In this document: piece after piece, positions 49,851 to 60,098 of the stretch
How positions within the stretch are numbered: position 1 is the first letter of the stretch
Layout: the number at the start of each line of letters is the position of its first letter
DNA from: UBA2377 sp964525935
GTDB taxonomy: Bacteria; Verrucomicrobiota; Verrucomicrobiia; Opitutales; Opitutaceae
NCBI GenBank assembly: GCA_964525935.1
Contig: CAZGJZ010000002.1
Span: forward strand, 515,962 to 579,961
Reading direction: 5' to 3'
DNA length: 64,000 nucleotides
Made by a program: the position numbers and the translations under genes
Notes under the pieces: model-generated
Told to the model about the DNA's origin: nothing
What the model saw: only the letters and a program-made list of their open reading frames with translations
The model's database searches: none

Positions 49851-50978
49851 TTAGCGCTTGGCGAGCTTCACATCCATCCACACCGCGAGCGTTAGCACGG
49901 CGCCGCGGGCGATGAATTTCAGTTCCGGCGGCACGGCGAGCAGCGTCATGCCGTTGAGCAGGCTGGCCATGATCAGCGCGCCGAAGATCACGCCAGGCAC
50001 GCTGCCGCGACCGCCCCGCAGGCTCGTGCCGCCGATCACGCACGCGGCGATGGCATCAAGTTCCATGAGATCGCCGACGGTGGTGGTCGAGGCGCCGGAG
50101 TAGGCGGTTTGCATCAGGCCGGTAATGGCGACGATGCCGCCCAGAAGTGTGAAGGCGATGATGACGACGCGTTGCACCGGCACGCCGGAGACGAAGGCGG
50201 CCTCTTCATTGCCGCCGATGGCGTAGAGGTGCCGGCCAAAGGGCGTGTGGCGGGTGATGAGATGGATGACGAAAGCGATCACGCCCAAAATCACCACGGG
50301 CAGGGGAATGCCGCGAAACTGGTTCACCGTGAGCACAAACAGCAGGAGGCCCTGCGCGGTCAGCAGAAGCTTGAGGAAGGTGAGCTCGGCATCGTCGACC
50401 TCGAAGCCCATGGCGGCGCGACGTTTCCGGCCGCGCAGGTGGATGGCGACGAGCGCGATGACCACGAGCGCGATCAAGGTGTAGCTCGCGATGGGCGGGA
50501 GGTAATACGTGGTGAGGAGCGAGTAGAGGTTGGGACGGCCGCCGGGGGCGACGGGGACGGTTTGCGTGCCGATCACCAGCCAGAAGATACCCTTGAGGAT
50601 GAGCAGGCCGCCGAGGGTGACGATGAAGGCGGGGATGCGTTGCCGCACGATGAGCGTGCCCTGGGCATACCAAATCAACAGGGCGAGGGCGATGGCCGGC
50701 GCGAAGGCAGGCAGCGCGGCCCAGTCGTGCTTGATGATGAGCACCGAGGCGACGCCGCCGATGAGGCCGACGCCGCTGCCGACCGAGAGATCGATATGGC
50801 CGGGCAGGATCACGAGCAACATGCCGAGCGCGAGCGTGGCGGTGATGGCGAGCTCGACGGAGAGGGCGGAGAGGTTGCGCGCGGAAAGATATTGCGGCGA
50901 CGCGAGGGCGAAGAACGCCCAGATGGCCACGAGGCTGAAGAGCAGCGAGAAGTCGCGGAGAGAGAGTTTGGTTTTCAT
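49851..50978 (-). CDS. xylH: Xylose ABC transporter permease XylH
   Basis: 375 aa with 8-10 predicted membrane helices and the sugar-permease signature (VELAITATLALGMLLVILPGHIDLSVGSGVGLIGGVASV; GGLLILKGIFWLVIG). It is the third gene of a leftward xylFGH operon, 2 bases after xylG. The identity follows from XylF and XylG next to it; XylH-type length and helix number agree. It probably imports D-xylose, or a similar pentose. Confidence 0.92.
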   Translation of the reverse strand: MKTKLSLRDFSLLFSLVAIWAFFALASPQYLSARNLSALSVELAITATLALGMLLVILPGHIDLSVGSGVGLIGGVASVLIIKHDWAALPAFAPAIALALLIWYAQGTLIVRQRIPAFIVTLGGLLILKGIFWLVIGTQTVPVAPGGRPNLYSLLTTYYLPPIASYTLIALVVIALVAIHLRGRKRRAAMGFEVDDAELTFLKLLLTAQGLLLFVLTVNQFRGIPLPVVILGVIAFVIHLITRHTPFGRHLYAIGGNEEAAFVSGVPVQRVVIIAFTLLGGIVAITGLMQTAYSGASTTTVGDLMELDAIAACVIGGTSLRGGRGSVPGVIFGALIMASLLNGMTLLAVPPELKFIARGAVLTLAVWMDVKLAKR

Positions 50979-50980
50979 GA

Positions 50981-52504
<1,524 letters not shown>

Positions 52505-52508
52505 GGGA

Positions 52509-53555
52509 TTATTTTTGGTAAACGGCCTCTCGCGGGTGGAAACCGTCGGCGATGACGGTGGCGTCGATCGAATCCTTGTCGACGACGTGGACGGGCAGGA
52601 AGATGGCGGGCACGTTGATCTTGCCGTTGTTGAGCTCTTCCTTGGCGACGATGACTTGGCGCCGCGCGAGGCGGACGGCGAGTTCGGCGGCGGTGTTGGC
52701 GAGATTTTTGATCGGCTTGTAGATGGTCATCGACTGCGTGCCCTCGACGATGCGCTGGCAGGAGGTGAGGTCGGCATCCTGGCCGGTGACGAGGACCTTG
52801 CCGGCGAGACCTTCCTCGAGGAGGACCTGGATCGCGCCGCCGGCGAGGATGTCGGCGGAGCAGAGGACGGCGTCGATGTTGCGTCCGCCCTTGGTGATGG
52901 CGGCGTTGAGGACCTTCTTGGCGTTTTCGGGGCGCCAGCCGTCGCACCAGTCTTCGTGGACGAGCTCAATGTCACCGCGGGCGATGGCGGGGTTTAGGAT
53001 ATTGTCCTGACCCTGCTTGAAGAGGAAGGCGTTGTTGTCGGTTTTGGAGCCGAGCAGGCGGACGATGCGCGCCTTGCGGCCCTTGAGCCGGTCGACGAGG
53101 TAACCGGCCTGGAGTTCGCCGACGCGGACGTTGTCGAAGGTGAGGTAGAGATCGAGGTCGCTGTTGAGGATGAGGCGGTCGTAGGCGAGCACGGGGATGC
53201 CGGCCTCGTGGGCAAGACTGACGCCCTTGGCCATCGCGGCGCCGTCGTGGGGAATGATGACGAGGGCGTCGATTTTGTTGCTGATGAGCGCCTCGCAATC
53301 GCGGACCTGGCGGGTGTCGTTGCTGTTGGCGGAGACGACGAGGACGTCGGCGCCGAGTTCCTTGGCGCGGGCGACGAACATGTCGCGGTCGTGAGTCCAA
53401 CGCTCGACCTCAAGCGTATCCATCGAGAGGCCGATGAGCGGGCGGCGCGGGCCGTCAGAGGTGGCGGGGTTGCCGCCGGCGCCGCGATGGAGGGTCAGGC
53501 CGATCAGCAGCGAGAGAACAAGGGATAGGACAACAAGGGCGATGCGGGATTTCAT
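52509..53555 (-). CDS. xylF: D-xylose-binding periplasmic protein XylF
   Basis: 348 aa. A signal peptide or anchor (about residues 1-27) precedes the type I periplasmic-binding fold (IGLSMDTLEVERWTHDRDMFVARAKELGADVLVVSANSND). AYDRLILNSDLDLYLTFDNVRVGELQA closely matches E. coli XylF, including the Asp/Arg ligands for xylose. It is the first gene of the operon. The 73-base gap to the divergent cytidylyltransferase gene must hold its promoter. No xylose catabolic genes are adjacent. Confidence 0.94.
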   Translation of the reverse strand: MKSRIALVVLSLVLSLLIGLTLHRGAGGNPATSDGPRRPLIGLSMDTLEVERWTHDRDMFVARAKELGADVLVVSANSNDTRQVRDCEALISNKIDALVIIPHDGAAMAKGVSLAHEAGIPVLAYDRLILNSDLDLYLTFDNVRVGELQAGYLVDRLKGRKARIVRLLGSKTDNNAFLFKQGQDNILNPAIARGDIELVHEDWCDGWRPENAKKVLNAAITKGGRNIDAVLCSADILAGGAIQVLLEEGLAGKVLVTGQDADLTSCQRIVEGTQSMTIYKPIKNLANTAAELAVRLARRQVIVAKEELNNGKINVPAIFLPVHVVDKDSIDATVIADGFHPREAVYQK

Positions 53556-53628
53556 CGGGGGGGGAATTGAGCAAAGGGAGGGAAACGTAATTTACAATGG
53601 CAGACTGGCATGGGAGCGTGCCGCAGAC

Positions 53629-54126
53629 GTGAAATTGGAAAATCCCAAACTCCTGACGCTGGATGAAGCCATGGCCGAGCGCGCCAAGCTGCGCGCGGCG
53701 GGCAAGAAACTGGTGCTGACGAACGGGGTCTTCGACCTGCTCCACACGGGGCATCTTTATTACCTGAAGGAAGCGCGGAAGCTCGGCGATGCGCTCTATG
53801 TGGCGATCAACAGCGATGCGAGTGTGAAGGCCCTGAAGGGGCCGGCGCGGCCGGTGATGAACGAGGAGCAACGGGCCTACGCGCTCGGAGCGTTGTGGTT
53901 TGTGAGTGGGATCGTGATTTTTCGCGAAAAGCGGCTGGTGCCGGAAATTCGTGTGCTGCGCCCGGACGTCTACTGCAAAGCCGGGGACTACACGTTGGAT
54001 AAATTGAACCCCGAGGAACGCACCGAGTTGGAGGAAGTGGGGGCGAAGATCGAGTTTCTGCCGTTTCTGGCGGGGTTCAGCACGACGAACCTCATTGCGA
54101 AAATCCGGGCCGCCGGGGAAATCTGA
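53629..54126 (+). CDS. Nucleotidyltransferase of the HldE C-domain (RfaE2) type
   Basis: 165 aa. Cytidylyltransferase-fold motifs are TNGVFDLLHTGHLYYLKEARKLGDALYVAINSD (with the HxGH motif) and the closing FSTTNLIAKI, which match the C-terminal domain of HldE/RfaE. In that family it transfers AMP to heptose-1-phosphate. It is a stand-alone enzyme. The start is GTG 53629, as no in-frame ATG is near; the longer open frame upstream runs antisense to xylF and is not coding. The purN gene follows after 5 bases. Confidence 0.88.
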   Translation: MKLENPKLLTLDEAMAERAKLRAAGKKLVLTNGVFDLLHTGHLYYLKEARKLGDALYVAINSDASVKALKGPARPVMNEEQRAYALGALWFVSGIVIFREKRLVPEIRVLRPDVYCKAGDYTLDKLNPEERTELEEVGAKIEFLPFLAGFSTTNLIAKIRAAGEI

Positions 54127-54131
54127 AATTT

Positions 54132-54704
54132 ATGCGCGTTGTCATCCTTGGTTCAGGTCGCGGCAGCAATGCGGCGGCGATTTTGGAAGCCCAGCAGGCG
54201 GGGCGGCTGGGCCGCGCGCGTGTGGTGCAGATTTTCGCCGACAAACCGGACGCGGGCATCCTCGCGCTGGGGGCGAAGCACGGCGTGCCGGCGGCTTACC
54301 TCGATCCGGCGCCGTTCAAGACGAAGCTCGAGGGCGAAGGCGAGGCGCGCTACATCGCGGCGATCCGCGCGGCGCAGGCTGATCTGGTGGTGCTGGCGGG
54401 GTTCATGCGAGTGATCAAACCGGGGTTTCTTGAGGCATTTGCGGGGAAGGTCATCAACCTGCACCCGAGTTTGTTGCCGAGTTTTCCCGGGTTGGACGGC
54501 ATCGGTCAGGCGTGGCGCCGCGGCGTGAAGGTGACGGGGTGCACCGTGCACTACGTGACGCCGGAAGTGGATGGCGGGCCGATCATCGATCAGGCGACGG
54601 TGCGCGTGGAGCCGGGCGACACGCTCGAGACGCTCGCGGCGAAGGTGCATGTGGCGGAACATGCGCTGCTGCCGGCGGTGGTGGCGCGGTTGAGCGAGCG
54701 CTGA
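54132..54704 (+). CDS. purN: Phosphoribosylglycinamide formyltransferase PurN
   Basis: 190 aa. Catalyses formyl transfer from 10-formyl-THF to GAR in purine synthesis. The start VVILGSGRGSNAAAILEA, the catalytic NLHPSLLPSFPGLDG (Asn and His) and the closing CTVHYVTPEVDGGPIIDQATV (Asp) match PurN. It is coupled to the cytidylyltransferase gene with a 5-base gap. Confidence 0.95.
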   Translation: MRVVILGSGRGSNAAAILEAQQAGRLGRARVVQIFADKPDAGILALGAKHGVPAAYLDPAPFKTKLEGEGEARYIAAIRAAQADLVVLAGFMRVIKPGFLEAFAGKVINLHPSLLPSFPGLDGIGQAWRRGVKVTGCTVHYVTPEVDGGPIIDQATVRVEPGDTLETLAAKVHVAEHALLPAVVARLSER

Positions 54705-54725
54705 GAAAACCGGGACGCGCGCGGC

Positions 54726-55511
54726 ATGGATCCGGTTGTCTGGCAGATGCCGCTGAAAAATCCGCCGCAGCTCGTGCTGGGCGGGCGGGCGGTGCACGGG
54801 CGCATCCGCGAGGAGGCGTTTCAACTGCCGGAATTGTGGAGCCTGCATCTGTATCACTACGATGGCGTGCTGTCGGTCGATGGCCGGGAGTTTGAGATCG
54901 CGCCGGGGCGGGCGAGTGTCACGCCGCCGAATGCGCGGATCGTTTATCGGTTTCGCGGCGAGTCGCAGCATGTGTATGCGCATTTCCGGCTGCCACTGGG
55001 CGGCGATCCGGTGCCGATGCAGGCGATGCAGGATGTGGGCGATTTGTTTGGGTCGGTCAGCCGGGCGCTGGAAGAAGCCGTGGGCTGGCTGCCATCGCAG
55101 CCGCGGCGGGCGTCGGTGCGGTTGTGGGATGTGCTCTGGCAACTCGCGGGTCAACCGATGACGGAGCACGCGCCGAATGTGCGTCTGCACCCGGCGTTGA
55201 GCCGAGCCGTGCGCGAGATCGAGCTGCATCTGTCGCAGCCGCTGTCGATCCCCGACATCGCGCGGCGGGCGGAGATTTCGCACAACCATTTGACGCGGTT
55301 GTTTCGCGCGCAGTTTGGCCTGACGGCGGAAGGTTATATTCGGAGCCGGCGGATCGGCCGGGCGCTGCACCTGCTCCGGCACACGACGATGGCGGTGAAA
55401 TCAATCGCGGCCGAAGTGGGGCTGCCCGACCTGCATTTTTTCAACAAGACGATTCGCGGCGCGTGCGGGAAGAGTCCGCGGGAGTATCGCGGACAGCACG
55501 AAGGAGAGTGA
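54726..55511 (+). CDS. AraC-family transcriptional regulator
   Basis: 261 aa. A cupin-type N-terminal sensor (about residues 20-110) and two C-terminal HTH motifs are seen: PLSIPDIARRAEISHNHLTRLFRAQFGLTAEGYIRSRRIGRA and SIAAEVGLPDLHFFNKTIRGACGKSPREYR. It lies near but not next to xylFGH, so control of the sugar transporter is possible but not shown. The effector is unknown. Confidence 0.92.
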   Translation: MDPVVWQMPLKNPPQLVLGGRAVHGRIREEAFQLPELWSLHLYHYDGVLSVDGREFEIAPGRASVTPPNARIVYRFRGESQHVYAHFRLPLGGDPVPMQAMQDVGDLFGSVSRALEEAVGWLPSQPRRASVRLWDVLWQLAGQPMTEHAPNVRLHPALSRAVREIELHLSQPLSIPDIARRAEISHNHLTRLFRAQFGLTAEGYIRSRRIGRALHLLRHTTMAVKSIAAEVGLPDLHFFNKTIRGACGKSPREYRGQHEGE

Positions 55512-55520
55512 GAATTGGCC

Positions 55521-58460
55521 TTACTGAGGCAGTGGCGTCAGCGGCTTTTGCCGCCGCAGCCATTGGCGGAGGAAAATCCATGCAGCAAAGCCGGCGACGA
55601 GCCAAAGCGCGGTGGGCGCGGGAGCTTCCTTAAAGTCCAAGGCCGAGTTTTGATCGAGCTTCTGACGTTCGCTGATGTCGAGCATCCGCCACTGGGCGGT
55701 GTTTTCGACGACGATGTAGCTCGTGCAGGCGAGCATCACGCCGCTGGCGCGGCTGGTCTGCACCAATGTTTTCAGATCCACGCCGGAGTTTCCGGGGGTG
55801 CGGGCGTAATTCTGTTGCAACACCTGCAAGCCAACAGCGCGGCCCCATTGGGTGTTGGCGGGCTCTTCGTTCACTTCCGTTAGCGGCTGCCACGCGGATT
55901 CTTCGGGAGACCAATACGAGAGCACATCTGTGCCGGGACCAGACGTGAAATAAGCGGGCAGGTTGCGCACCCATGGACGCAGCGAATGCCCCAAGCGGAG
56001 CAGAGGCGCATCCGCAGCAGGTTCGGCAGGGAACAAGGTGATAAAACCTCCCGCAGTGTCGGTGGCATGGATTTCGAGTCCAGCAACCAAGTCGCGCCAC
56101 GCGGGGCTGATCTCGAGCGTGAGCGGGGTGGAGGGTAGTTGCCGGCTGAGAATCACGAATACCGGTCGTGGCGGCGGTTCGTCGGAGGAGCCAGCGTCGA
56201 GATCCAAGTCGCGATGCCGTTGCAACGCCTGCGAGATGGCGAGATCAGGGGAAAAGCCGCCACGCAGGGGCAATGCGGAGAGGGAATCTTGCGGCGAGGT
56301 CAGGACGCGGGTTTCGTAGTTGGTCAGCGTGATTTCCGGGGTCGTGGAAGACGGGAAGCGACGACGTAGCGCGGCGATCGCGGTGGAGAGATCACCGTCG
56401 AAGCCCTGGTCGGCTGAACGGTCCACGATGACGTGGAGGTAGGGTTCGCGTTTCACGATGGGCAATGCGAGGCGCTCCAGACCGACGACGACCGACTGGC
56501 CGTTGTCGAGTCGGACGATGCGCGGGGATAGCTTTTGCCCGAGTTCCGACAACACCGTGGCGGGATCGTTATCCATCGGGAGCGGAATTTTATCGGCCAG
56601 CGCGGCCGGCACGAGGAAATCAATGGCGACGATGCTCGGGGTGCCGGCGACGACGGGGAAAGCGCGCAGTTCGAGTTCGTCGGGCCGGTTGTAGAAAAGC
56701 AGCCCGGGATCGCGACGTTCGCTATCGCGGATCATGGTGTAGACCCACAGCGCGGTCTTTTTCTCGGTGATGCGGCCCGGCACGGCGGTGCCGTTGATAT
56801 GGAGACGGAAGCCGGTCACATAAATCCCGGCGGGAAGGGGCAAGGTTTTGACGTATTCGGCGGGCTGTGAACCGGTGTTAGTCAGCGTCAACTGAAGCGT
56901 GACGACGGTCGCTTTGCCTTCCGTGGGAGTCTGGGTTACGACCAGCGAATCCAAGGCGACGGTGCGTGGTGCTGGCGCCGCGCGGGGCATGCGGTCGCGA
57001 TCACGCACGCTGGCGCGGGATCGGCCGCCGTCACGGCGAGTTGCGTTGTCGTTTTCCGAATCGGATGAAGTCCCGAAAAACACTTGTTCAAGCCGGGCGA
57101 GTTTGTTGTCAGGCAGGACGAGATGGTCGAAGACGAGCCACGAATAGTAATCCGAAAGGAGCGGATAATAGATGCCGTTTTTGTAGCTGTGGTGATTAGC
57201 CAGGGCGCGGCGCAGATTGATGAGGCTGTCGTCGCAGGTGATCGCGCTGCCGCGGATGGCGGGCGTGTAGACGTAATTGAGGGCGGCGTTGAGCGCAGCT
57301 TTGTCGGCGAGCGCGCGGCCGGTGAAAAAGGCCGGGAGCAGTAGGAAACTTAAGCCGCCGACGAGCAGCCAGCGACCGGTGGGGCCGTGGCGGGTTTTGG
57401 CGAGCAGGCTGAGATGCAGGACGAGCAGGACGGTGGGAGTTAGCACCAGAAATCCCGCGCCGAAGGCGATGACCGCCACGATCGAAAGCGGCAGGAAGGG
57501 CAAAAACACTACGAAGAAATACAGCGTGAACGGCAGGGTGACGCAGAGCAGGCTAAAGCTCAGCAGCGGGCGGCGAGTGTGCCAGCAGGAGGCCAGGAGC
57601 AGAATCGCGGCGTTGAGCGTGGTGAGAGCATAAACTTCCCAAGCTTGGAAATCGTTAGGAAATGGGATGCTGGAGTTAAGCCAGAGGCCCGCGAGGGGAA
57701 GGACGAAGGCGAAGCAGAGGATGGCGAGACGTTCGCGGGTAACGCTCCAGGTGCTGGTGTGACGCAGGAGATGGGCGAGCCCGCGGATGAGCGCTACAAA
57801 CATGGCCACACCGAGCAGGGAGATCAGAATCCCAATGAAAACGATGCCGCCCTGCAAAAATTTATCCACGCGGACAAGCAGTTGGAAAAAGGTGTAAAGC
57901 AGCACCGGCGCAGCGATGGCGATGCTGAGATTAAAGGCGATGGTGCGGCCCTGTTGCTTTGAGGGTTGCGCGCAGGCGAGCCGGAGCAGGCCCCAAAAAA
58001 GCGGCAGCATGGCAAAGGCGAACTGATTGTAGAAAAACCGCTGCTCAGGGTAAATCCACGCAGTCACCGAGCGCGGGAGCAGTTCGCTCTCACCCCAATA
58101 CAGGCAAAGCCCGAGGTAAGCGATTTGCACGGCCACGGCAGGCACGCCCCACCAAGCGGAGATATGCCCGGCGGCCGAGGAATTCCGTGAGATGAGTCGG
58201 CGGCCGGCGAAATAGAGACCGAGCGCGATGACGAGGTTGAGCACCCCCGCTAGGCCCAAGGCGTGAGCGTGAGCGCTCTCGGTGGCGTCCATGTTTCCTT
58301 CAATGAGGTTGTAGCCCTGGAGATTGAGCAGCAGCAGGATCGTGATGGGTATGATCCACAACCACAGCAGCGCAGCCGGGCCCAGCAGGACGGGCGGCAG
58401 GAGCGGGGCGGAAGGTTTTACTTCAAGCTCAGGCGGTGGTGTGGGGACGGGGACGGCCAT
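55521..58460 (-). CDS. MSEP-CTERM family protein, dedicated target of exosortase K
   Basis: 979 aa. About 11 membrane helices fill residues 25-385. A VIT-like domain (about 500-610, with GRITEKKTALWVYTMIRDSERRDPGLLF) and a VWA-like domain (about 672-850) follow. The C-terminus has the three-part sorting signal: KEAPAP (944-949), a membrane helix (950-964) and a basic RQWLRRQ (965-971). This matches the MSEP-CTERM family that always accompanies exosortase K. Its function is unknown; the exosortase may cleave at the EAPAP motif. The start overlaps the exosortase gene by 32 bases. Confidence 0.88.
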   Translation of the reverse strand: MAVPVPTPPPELEVKPSAPLLPPVLLGPAALLWLWIIPITILLLLNLQGYNLIEGNMDATESAHAHALGLAGVLNLVIALGLYFAGRRLISRNSSAAGHISAWWGVPAVAVQIAYLGLCLYWGESELLPRSVTAWIYPEQRFFYNQFAFAMLPLFWGLLRLACAQPSKQQGRTIAFNLSIAIAAPVLLYTFFQLLVRVDKFLQGGIVFIGILISLLGVAMFVALIRGLAHLLRHTSTWSVTRERLAILCFAFVLPLAGLWLNSSIPFPNDFQAWEVYALTTLNAAILLLASCWHTRRPLLSFSLLCVTLPFTLYFFVVFLPFLPLSIVAVIAFGAGFLVLTPTVLLVLHLSLLAKTRHGPTGRWLLVGGLSFLLLPAFFTGRALADKAALNAALNYVYTPAIRGSAITCDDSLINLRRALANHHSYKNGIYYPLLSDYYSWLVFDHLVLPDNKLARLEQVFFGTSSDSENDNATRRDGGRSRASVRDRDRMPRAAPAPRTVALDSLVVTQTPTEGKATVVTLQLTLTNTGSQPAEYVKTLPLPAGIYVTGFRLHINGTAVPGRITEKKTALWVYTMIRDSERRDPGLLFYNRPDELELRAFPVVAGTPSIVAIDFLVPAALADKIPLPMDNDPATVLSELGQKLSPRIVRLDNGQSVVVGLERLALPIVKREPYLHVIVDRSADQGFDGDLSTAIAALRRRFPSSTTPEITLTNYETRVLTSPQDSLSALPLRGGFSPDLAISQALQRHRDLDLDAGSSDEPPPRPVFVILSRQLPSTPLTLEISPAWRDLVAGLEIHATDTAGGFITLFPAEPAADAPLLRLGHSLRPWVRNLPAYFTSGPGTDVLSYWSPEESAWQPLTEVNEEPANTQWGRAVGLQVLQQNYARTPGNSGVDLKTLVQTSRASGVMLACTSYIVVENTAQWRMLDISERQKLDQNSALDFKEAPAPTALWLVAGFAAWIFLRQWLRRQKPLTPLPQ

Positions 58461-59010
58461 AAATTTCGAGGAGGAGGTTGAGGGCGATGAGCGCGGGCAG
58501 AAAAACGGCGATCCCGGTCAATAGGTGCAGGAAACCGTCGTAGGCCGGCGGCAGATGAGGGCTGGCCCAGCGATGCCCCTGCGCCACAGCGATCAGGCGA
58601 AGCGCGTTGATAAAAATCGCCAGAGGCAGGGCGGCAGCGAGTGCGGCCGGGATGGCGAAGAGTAGTTGGGTTGCATGCCTTGTCCGGCGGCCGAAATGCC
58701 AGCCGAGCAACGTCGCGGTGAGCAGGAAGAAATCCGTGGCACTACACAGGGTGGTTACGAGCAAGGGTGGATGAGCAAAACCCAGAGCCCAGCCGTTGGC
58801 CAAGGGCGTGGCTGGCACTCCTGCGAGCAGGCCCGCCAGTCGCGCGGCACTGCTGATGAACAACGCGGAGGCTGGCGCAGAGGCCAAGTGTAAGGCGGAA
58901 GCGCCCATGGCGGCGGCGGCGAGTGCGGCCAGTAGCGGACGCAGAGCGATAGAGCGTGGCAGGGGCATGAGCGGCCGGCGGGCAGGATGGGCCGGGAGGG
59001 CAACTTTCAT
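58429..59010 (-). CDS. xrtK: Exosortase K (XrtK)
   Basis: 193 aa with about six membrane helices. The exosortase triad is visible: Cys89 in TTLCSATDFF, Arg138 in NALRLIAV and His162 in DGFLHLLTG. It cleaves C-terminal PEP-like signals and transfers the protein to an unknown acceptor in the envelope. The 32-base overlap with the downstream MSEP-CTERM gene implies coupled translation. ATG 59010 is used, but Met15 is also possible. It is a small-size, one-target exosortase system, not the polysaccharide-linked XrtA type. Confidence 0.88.
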   Translation of the reverse strand: MKVALPAHPARRPLMPLPRSIALRPLLAALAAAAMGASALHLASAPASALFISSAARLAGLLAGVPATPLANGWALGFAHPPLLVTTLCSATDFFLLTATLLGWHFGRRTRHATQLLFAIPAALAAALPLAIFINALRLIAVAQGHRWASPHLPPAYDGFLHLLTGIAVFLPALIALNLLLEIYGRPRPHTTA

Positions 59011-59138
59011 GGGGTAACCCTACGGGCTTAATGTGCGCGGAAAGAGAAGGGAGGATGAATTTGGCGTGAAAACCAGGGTTACGATGGGAGCCAGAATTGG
59101 CGTTGCGGCGAGCGGCGGTGGTGGGGACGCTGGCGGCT

Positions 59139-60005
59139 ATGAGTTTGATTGAAATCAAGGCGGAGATTCCGGCGGCGAACGTCGAGGCGACCGATACGGT
59201 GTTGCTCGAACTGCAGGTCGAGGGCTGGGGTCTGCTAGAGGATGCGATCGCCAAACGGGCGTGGATCGTCGGCATTTTTGCCTCGGAGGACGAGGCGCGG
59301 ACACGGTGGACGGAGCTGCGGCCCTTGCTGGGCGAGACGACCGAGCCGGGCGTGCGCGTGCTGGCGGATCAAGACTGGCGCGACAGCTACAAGGCGCATT
59401 TCAAGCCGTGGCAATTTGGCCGGCTGCACTGGGTGCCGGTGTGGGAACGGGCGACTTATCCGCTGCCGGCGGGCGCCGTCGTGATTTGGCTCGATCCGGG
59501 GCTGGCGTTTGGCACGGGCAACCACGAGACGACGCGCCTGTGCTGCGAGCGGCTGGTGGCGTTTGCCGAGAAACGCGGCACGAGCGGACGGGTGATCGAT
59601 GCGGGTTGCGGCTCAGGGATTTTGGCGCTGTCGGCGGCGAAACTCGGGTTTCGCGGCGTGGCGGGCTTCGACAACGACGCTGAGGCGGTGCGCGTGAGCG
59701 AAGAAAACGCGGCGCTCAACGATATGGCAGGCGCGGTGCGGTTTTTCACGGGTGATCTCGTGAGTGGGCTGGCGGGAGAGCCGGCGGATTTGCTGATGGC
59801 GAACATCCAGGCCGATGTGCTGATGCGGTTTGCGCCGGAGTTGCTCGCGGCGGTGGCGCCGGGTGGCTCGCTGGTGCTGAGCGGGATTTTGGCGATCGAA
59901 CTGGAGAAGGTGCGCGACGTGTTTAGCGCCGCGGCGCCGGGTTGGTCGGTGCAAACGCGTGTGATGGGCGAGTGGAGCGATCTGGCGATGGTGCGAGGTG
60001 GGTGA
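59139..60005 (+). CDS. prmA: Ribosomal protein L11 methyltransferase
   Basis: 288 aa. The AdoMet-binding motifs DAGCGSGILALSAAKLGFRGVAGFDND and DLLMANIQADVLMRFAPEL, the upstream FGTGNHETTRLCCERL and the N-terminal substrate-recognition domain match PrmA, which trimethylates ribosomal protein L11. ATG 59139 gives MSLIEIKAEIP at the domain start; an in-frame upstream start at 59097 is less likely. It lies between the exosortase and acetyl-CoA carboxylase genes and is not in an operon. Confidence 0.93.
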   Translation: MSLIEIKAEIPAANVEATDTVLLELQVEGWGLLEDAIAKRAWIVGIFASEDEARTRWTELRPLLGETTEPGVRVLADQDWRDSYKAHFKPWQFGRLHWVPVWERATYPLPAGAVVIWLDPGLAFGTGNHETTRLCCERLVAFAEKRGTSGRVIDAGCGSGILALSAAKLGFRGVAGFDNDAEAVRVSEENAALNDMAGAVRFFTGDLVSGLAGEPADLLMANIQADVLMRFAPELLAAVAPGGSLVLSGILAIELEKVRDVFSAAAPGWSVQTRVMGEWSDLAMVRGG

Positions 60006-60043
60006 GCGCACGGGCGCTTAGAGCTGCGAATTGGGCGCAAAAA

Positions 60044-60068
60044 AACGGCTCCCGAGATGGGAGCCGTT
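60044..60068 (-). terminator. Terminator of accC
   Basis: A perfect 10-bp stem AACGGCTCCC (60044-60053) / GGGAGCCGTT (60059-60068). On the minus strand it is followed by a T-run (complement of AAAAAAA), 30 bases after the accC stop. It may also help terminate prmA. Confidence 0.88.
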
Positions 60069-60098
60069 GGACGGCTAGAGAAATTGATGTGCAATGAT

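Noticed and set aside
54132..55382. 409-codon minus-strand frame opposite purN and the AraC gene
   Set aside because: Antisense of two confidently assigned genes; His/Arg/Pro-rich shadow translation.
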